Shown here one piece after another: positions 42,262-45,597 of a stretch of DNA of 45,597 bases. Location of the stretch: NCBI GenBank assembly GCA_022340265.1, contig JAJDOH010000164.1, positions 1 to 45,597 of the forward strand, in the 5' to 3' direction. Position 1 is the stretch's first letter. Each line of letters opens with the position of its first letter. The stretch comes from Deltaproteobacteria bacterium (GTDB taxonomy: Bacteria; Desulfobacterota; DSM-4660; Desulfatiglandales; Desulfatiglandaceae). The translations under genes and the position numbers were made by a program. Under the pieces are notes generated by a model. The model worked only from the letters and a program-made list of their open reading frames with translations, did no database searches and was not told where the DNA came from.

Positions 42262-42900
42262 CTAGAAATGATAGTTCAGTCCGAAAACCACGGGCAAGGT
42301 CCAGAAGGCATCCGCGTCCGAGAGGTTGCCCAGGGCCGAATCGGGGGCCCCCAGATACCGCGCCTTCACATCGACGGATACGCCCCACGGCCCCCAGCGG
42401 TATTCTGTGCCGACCCCCACGTCAAAGAGGAACACCCACGAAGAATTCCAATACCGGCCCTCGAAGGCCCCGTACCGGATATCCACCGAGGACAGGTTAG
42501 CGGCCCCCACATCCAGTCTCAGATACAGGTCCCAAGGGGACATTCCGGGGACCATGTGAAATTTCCCTCCGGCATACACGGGAACCACATCGAGATCGTC
42601 AAAGGCAATCCCTTCATAGGTGTCGCCGTCATACACCTCGTAGCCGATTCCCCCGACAGCGCTGAACCAGCGGCAGAACCGCCATGAAAACTCGCCGCCG
42701 AATCCCAGGCCCGTATCGAAGGCGTCCGTGTAATCCGGTGCTCCCTGGCCGGTGCCGGCCTCGCCGGAAATAAAGGGTGTCGCTTGGACCCAGAGGCGCA
42801 CGGCGGCCCTGTCTTCCTGGGCGCGCCCTTCAAGGGGAAACAGTAGCATCAGCGAAAGGATACCGAACAATACACTGCCGATCACTGCCTGTCGATTCAT
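42262..42900 (-). CDS. outer-membrane beta-barrel protein
   Basis: A 212-residue exported protein: signal (MNRQAVIGSVLFGILSLMLLFPLEGRAQ) followed by alternating aromatic strands (VRLWVQATPFISGEAG, LGFGGEFSWRFCRWFSAVGGIGYEVYD, PVYAGGKFHMVPG, SSWVFLFDVGVGTEYRWGPWGVSVDVKARYLG) and a C-terminal LPVVFGLNYHF ending in phenylalanine, the signature for BAM insertion. Eight strands are likely. It resembles OmpA/OmpW-like small barrels only by layout, so the transport or structural role is unknown. It shares no visible operon with the B12 genes beyond strand. Confidence 0.8.
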   Translation of the reverse strand: MNRQAVIGSVLFGILSLMLLFPLEGRAQEDRAAVRLWVQATPFISGEAGTGQGAPDYTDAFDTGLGFGGEFSWRFCRWFSAVGGIGYEVYDGDTYEGIAFDDLDVVPVYAGGKFHMVPGMSPWDLYLRLDVGAANLSSVDIRYGAFEGRYWNSSWVFLFDVGVGTEYRWGPWGVSVDVKARYLGAPDSALGNLSDADAFWTLPVVFGLNYHF

Positions 42901-43052
42901 GACTTCCTCCCTTTTAAGTACCGTTAGGCATATCCTGCTTACTTCGTTACCTCAACAATCTGCCGCAACCGGGGTCCAAGATGCTGCGGGTGCCGGAGCC
43001 GGACGAGCAGCCGGACCAGACGGCCCCTGGGTGTAATGACTGGACATGAGAC

Positions 43053-45569
43053 TCAGAACTCATGGTCCACAAAGGTCACGGAGAGGTGGGTGAGGGAATC
43101 CAGATTTACCCCATAATTGTAGTCGCCGCTGTCGTTGCTGCCCTCTCCCTGGATGTTCACAAAGGCATAGTAGTGGACCCCCGGCTCCACCGTAAAGGAG
43201 AACTGGGCGTCAAGGGATTGCGACCAATGATTGGTCTTGTCCAGATGCTTGGGTATGCCTGAGTGATAAAAATGGGCTGCAAAATTCTGGTGGGTGGCGT
43301 CGATCACCCCGCCCTCCACGGCAATTTTACAGTCGGCCGAGTAGTTTTCAATGTGTTTATAGGTGGTCCCGTCCGCGTTTCCGGCGACGTTGAGGTACGC
43401 CGTTGCGGAGCCGGTCCCGTTATAGGTGAAATCATGGGCCCACTCCAGCTTCTGCGTTATGTTGGAACTGCTGTTAACATACTTATTGCTCGCGGATAAA
43501 TTGAGGACCAGGCTGCCGTTTGCATCCAGTTCGTCAGTACCGTTGAAAATGACGTCCCCGCTCTTGTTTACCGTGTACTGGTCGCGATGGAACGCGGAAG
43601 GATCCATCATGACTTCCTTGCCGCCGACGCGAAACGGGGTCAGGAAATAGCCGTAGGAAATCTCGCCGTCCGGGTCCTGAACATAGTCTTTGGTATAAGT
43701 GGTCACCACTGCGCTGCCCAGAATATGGTACTGCTGTTTGTCCGTCGTGTAACTGGTCGTGTACGTGCCCGGGTCGAAAGCCCCGAGATCGCCTCTGAGC
43801 AGGGTGTAGATCGTTCCCTTCTGCAAATCGCCCAGGTCGACGTTCTTCAGGGTGCCCCAGTAATCATAGGGGCGGTCCTGGGCATCCACATCCAACTTCT
43901 TCCCCGCCGTGCCGATCCACTGATTTGCATTGATGGCGCCCATCTCCTGGATGTCGTGGACCAGGTTTCCCGTTCCAAAGGCGCCGAGTCTCAGCCCGTA
44001 GTGATCCTCGCCCAGGGTCTGAATCAAGAAGAACGTGGACCTGGCCAGGATGTCCTGCGCGGTATCGGGGAGGAAATTCTTCTCCCAGAAAAGCCCGCAG
44101 TTGTTTACGACCAATTTCAACACGTTATACAGGAACCGGTCGGTCTCCTCCTGGATCATGGGTTGAAAGGTGCCTGTCAAATAGCTGTAGGCGGGGGTCT
44201 CCCCCTCGTCATCGAGTGCGGTCTCCATGGTGGCCGCGGCGCCTGAAATGGATTGGTAATTGAGGGCCTCCACCACCATGTTCGCCCCTTTGAATTGGTA
44301 AAAAAGCAGGACGCTGAAATACTGTTCCAGGGTCTGGTAATACGCCATCAGCTGATTGCTGCTTACCGGCCCCTGCAGGAGGAAGGTTTTCGTCCACAGA
44401 TCCAGTAGGCCGTCGGTACTCCCCACGTCTGGGAGGATGGCGTCATGGATCTGCTGCACCTGGTCCTGGATGTCCCACGCCCCGTTGATATTCTCCACCA
44501 GCGTGGTGATCTGGGCCTTTGTGGTCTGGGTTACGTCCTTGGAGCGCAGGAAGGAGAAGTACTTCAGGGTGTTGGTATCCCCGTGACTGTCCTTTTCTTC
44601 CGGACCATAATGGGTCTTGATCGTTGAGATCGCATCCTGGGCGGCCTGGCCCTGGATATAGGTTTCGACGGCGTTGGTGTCCATGGAGAGCTGCTGGGCC
44701 AATGCCTTCAAGGCCGTGATGATCTGTCCCAGGTCACTGAGGATTCCCTGGAGGTCGCTTTCCATTTCCGAAAGCCTGGAATCTTGGTCTCCACCGCCGT
44801 CCAGCAGTCCAAGGATCCATCCGGTGCCTTCATCTCCGAGTTTGGTCAGGGCGCCTTGCAGCAGGGCCTTCATGGCGTCGGAAAAGAAGGACGAGCCGAC
44901 GGCATCCACGTTGTAAAAGGACCGGGTTTCTCCCTCCTTGAGTTCATCCAGGAGCTGGCCCACAAAAACGGTCATGCCCTGTGCGGCCTCCGCCTGCTTC
45001 CTGAAGCGGTAGTTGGAAAAATAGTAGCAGTACCACTCGCTGCTGTAGATGACGTCGTCCAGGCCCACCGACTCCGGGATCTCCAGGTAGGCTTCCACGG
45101 CCGACGCCGCCACCTTGTAGGAAGTCCCCGGATGGCGATCCAGATAAGCGGCCAGCAGCGTGGTGATGGCGGTCACCTTGTATGATTGCGTGTCGTCAAA
45201 ATGTTGGATATCTCGGGCCAGCTCATAGTCGAAGGGCTGGTCATTCAGCCAGCCTTCGTCGATCCTCACCGTGAAGGATTCCGGCAATGGAAGGGTAATG
45301 GAAAACGAGCCGTCTTCTCCGGTCGCGTTATCCACCGAGTGGAGCAGCATACCGGAGCGGTCGTATATGCACACGGTCGCCCTTGAAAGGGGAACATCCA
45401 GAAAGGCTTTTCCCCGCAGCGTCCGGGGATGCTGCAAGGAAAGTTTGTCCTTGACCAGATCCGCCGAGTTTGCGGCAGTGGCTGTCGATAAGACACTGAT
45501 TGCGAGGAATGCGGCCAAAAAGGCCGCCCCCGAGATCCGATGGATAAGACGCTTTTTTCCTCCCAGCAT
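43053..45569 (-). CDS. large secreted protein of unknown function
   Basis: An 838-residue exported protein starting MLGGKKRLIHRISGAAFLAA with a Sec signal to about residue 33. Residues about 47-110 (LRGKAFLDVPLSRATVCIYDRSG...GEDGSFSITLPLP) look like a carboxypeptidase-regulatory or transthyretin-like beta sandwich. The middle (about 190-420) is a long helical region (ESDLQGILSDLGQIITALKA and LVENINGAWDIQDQVQQIHDAIL). The C-terminal third is beta-rich and ends SVTFVDHEF. No catalytic motif, metal motif or membrane helix after the signal is seen. The helical middle could be a stalk or pore-forming bundle, but nothing demonstrates it. Complete at both ends. Confidence 0.75.
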   Translation of the reverse strand: MLGGKKRLIHRISGAAFLAAFLAISVLSTATAANSADLVKDKLSLQHPRTLRGKAFLDVPLSRATVCIYDRSGMLLHSVDNATGEDGSFSITLPLPESFTVRIDEGWLNDQPFDYELARDIQHFDDTQSYKVTAITTLLAAYLDRHPGTSYKVAASAVEAYLEIPESVGLDDVIYSSEWYCYYFSNYRFRKQAEAAQGMTVFVGQLLDELKEGETRSFYNVDAVGSSFFSDAMKALLQGALTKLGDEGTGWILGLLDGGGDQDSRLSEMESDLQGILSDLGQIITALKALAQQLSMDTNAVETYIQGQAAQDAISTIKTHYGPEEKDSHGDTNTLKYFSFLRSKDVTQTTKAQITTLVENINGAWDIQDQVQQIHDAILPDVGSTDGLLDLWTKTFLLQGPVSSNQLMAYYQTLEQYFSVLLFYQFKGANMVVEALNYQSISGAAATMETALDDEGETPAYSYLTGTFQPMIQEETDRFLYNVLKLVVNNCGLFWEKNFLPDTAQDILARSTFFLIQTLGEDHYGLRLGAFGTGNLVHDIQEMGAINANQWIGTAGKKLDVDAQDRPYDYWGTLKNVDLGDLQKGTIYTLLRGDLGAFDPGTYTTSYTTDKQQYHILGSAVVTTYTKDYVQDPDGEISYGYFLTPFRVGGKEVMMDPSAFHRDQYTVNKSGDVIFNGTDELDANGSLVLNLSASNKYVNSSSNITQKLEWAHDFTYNGTGSATAYLNVAGNADGTTYKHIENYSADCKIAVEGGVIDATHQNFAAHFYHSGIPKHLDKTNHWSQSLDAQFSFTVEPGVHYYAFVNIQGEGSNDSGDYNYGVNLDSLTHLSVTFVDHEF

Positions 45570-45597
45570 TCGTCATACCTCCCTGGTTAAGTACTAT

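Noticed and set aside
1-45597. tRNA, rRNA, CRISPR array, insertion sequences, toxin-antitoxin or defence genes
   Set aside because: Reading both strands by eye I found no array of spaced repeats, no transposase or integrase motif, and no tRNA-like cloverleaf; a model search could still find a degenerate one.

Overview
The window looks like a chromosomal segment of a Gram-negative anaerobe, most probably a Desulfobacterota (Desulfobacterales-like) bacterium. This is inferred from gene content: a pyruvate phosphate dikinase, a periplasmic Fe-S protein/cytochrome b pair, a complete-looking head-to-head condensation (ole) operon, an HgdC-type dehydratase activator, a B12 riboswitch with a cobalamin gene, RND efflux and outer-membrane proteins. 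No rRNA, tRNA, CRISPR array, integrase or transposase was recognised, so the taxonomic call rests on protein resemblance only.

Layout. 1-81 is the 3' tail of an acyl-CoA synthetase. 98-6397 (minus) holds ppdK with a small membrane protein overlapping its start, two small proteins (one FmdB-like zinc ribbon) and a GAF-GspE/PilB-type ATPase. 6564-9777 (plus) holds tatD, maf, then a Tat-exported Fe-S protein, a cytochrome b-like protein and a Cys/His-rich small protein. 9762-14716 (minus) is an oleA-oleC-oleD operon followed by an adenylate cyclase; oleB is absent.

15250-30940 is a secreted/metal region. A large multicopper oxidase, a secreted coiled-coil protein and a secreted beta-rich protein lie on the minus strand. 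Divergent from them is a plus-strand operon: two NosL-like copper proteins, a small membrane-anchored protein, an FtsX-type permease, its ATPase, and a polytopic membrane protein with a DsbB/VKOR-like CPFC motif. Convergent to that is cusB-cusA, where CusB carries an N-terminal heavy-metal-binding motif and three C-terminal YHS domains. Together this reads as a copper (or silver) handling island that captures, relays, oxidises and exports metal in the periplasm.

31408-34077 holds an AT-rich TPR protein, a secreted C39-like cysteine peptidase and a truncated SufC-like ABC ATPase. 34191-37729 (plus) is ordinary: a tandem ribbon-helix-helix-like protein, an S1-domain protein, DUF4197 and a DJ-1/PfpI protein. 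37864-38404 is a small gene graveyard: a CBU_0592-family membrane gene with one in-frame stop, and a LysE fragment. 38434-42116 (minus) is a B12-riboswitch-controlled operon: a cobalamin CobC/CobD-CobQ fusion followed by an HgdC/BadF-type activator. The end holds an outer-membrane beta-barrel protein and a large unknown secreted protein.

The most unusual signal is that three unrelated secreted proteins (15250-16923, 17315-20323, 32115-33530) all end in a short linker plus four or five consecutive leucines within the last one to two residues of the chain. It may be an undescribed C-terminal sorting tag. Other leads are the ole operon without oleB (possible beta-lactone product), the triple-YHS CusB and the NosL/FtsX/CPFC operon.
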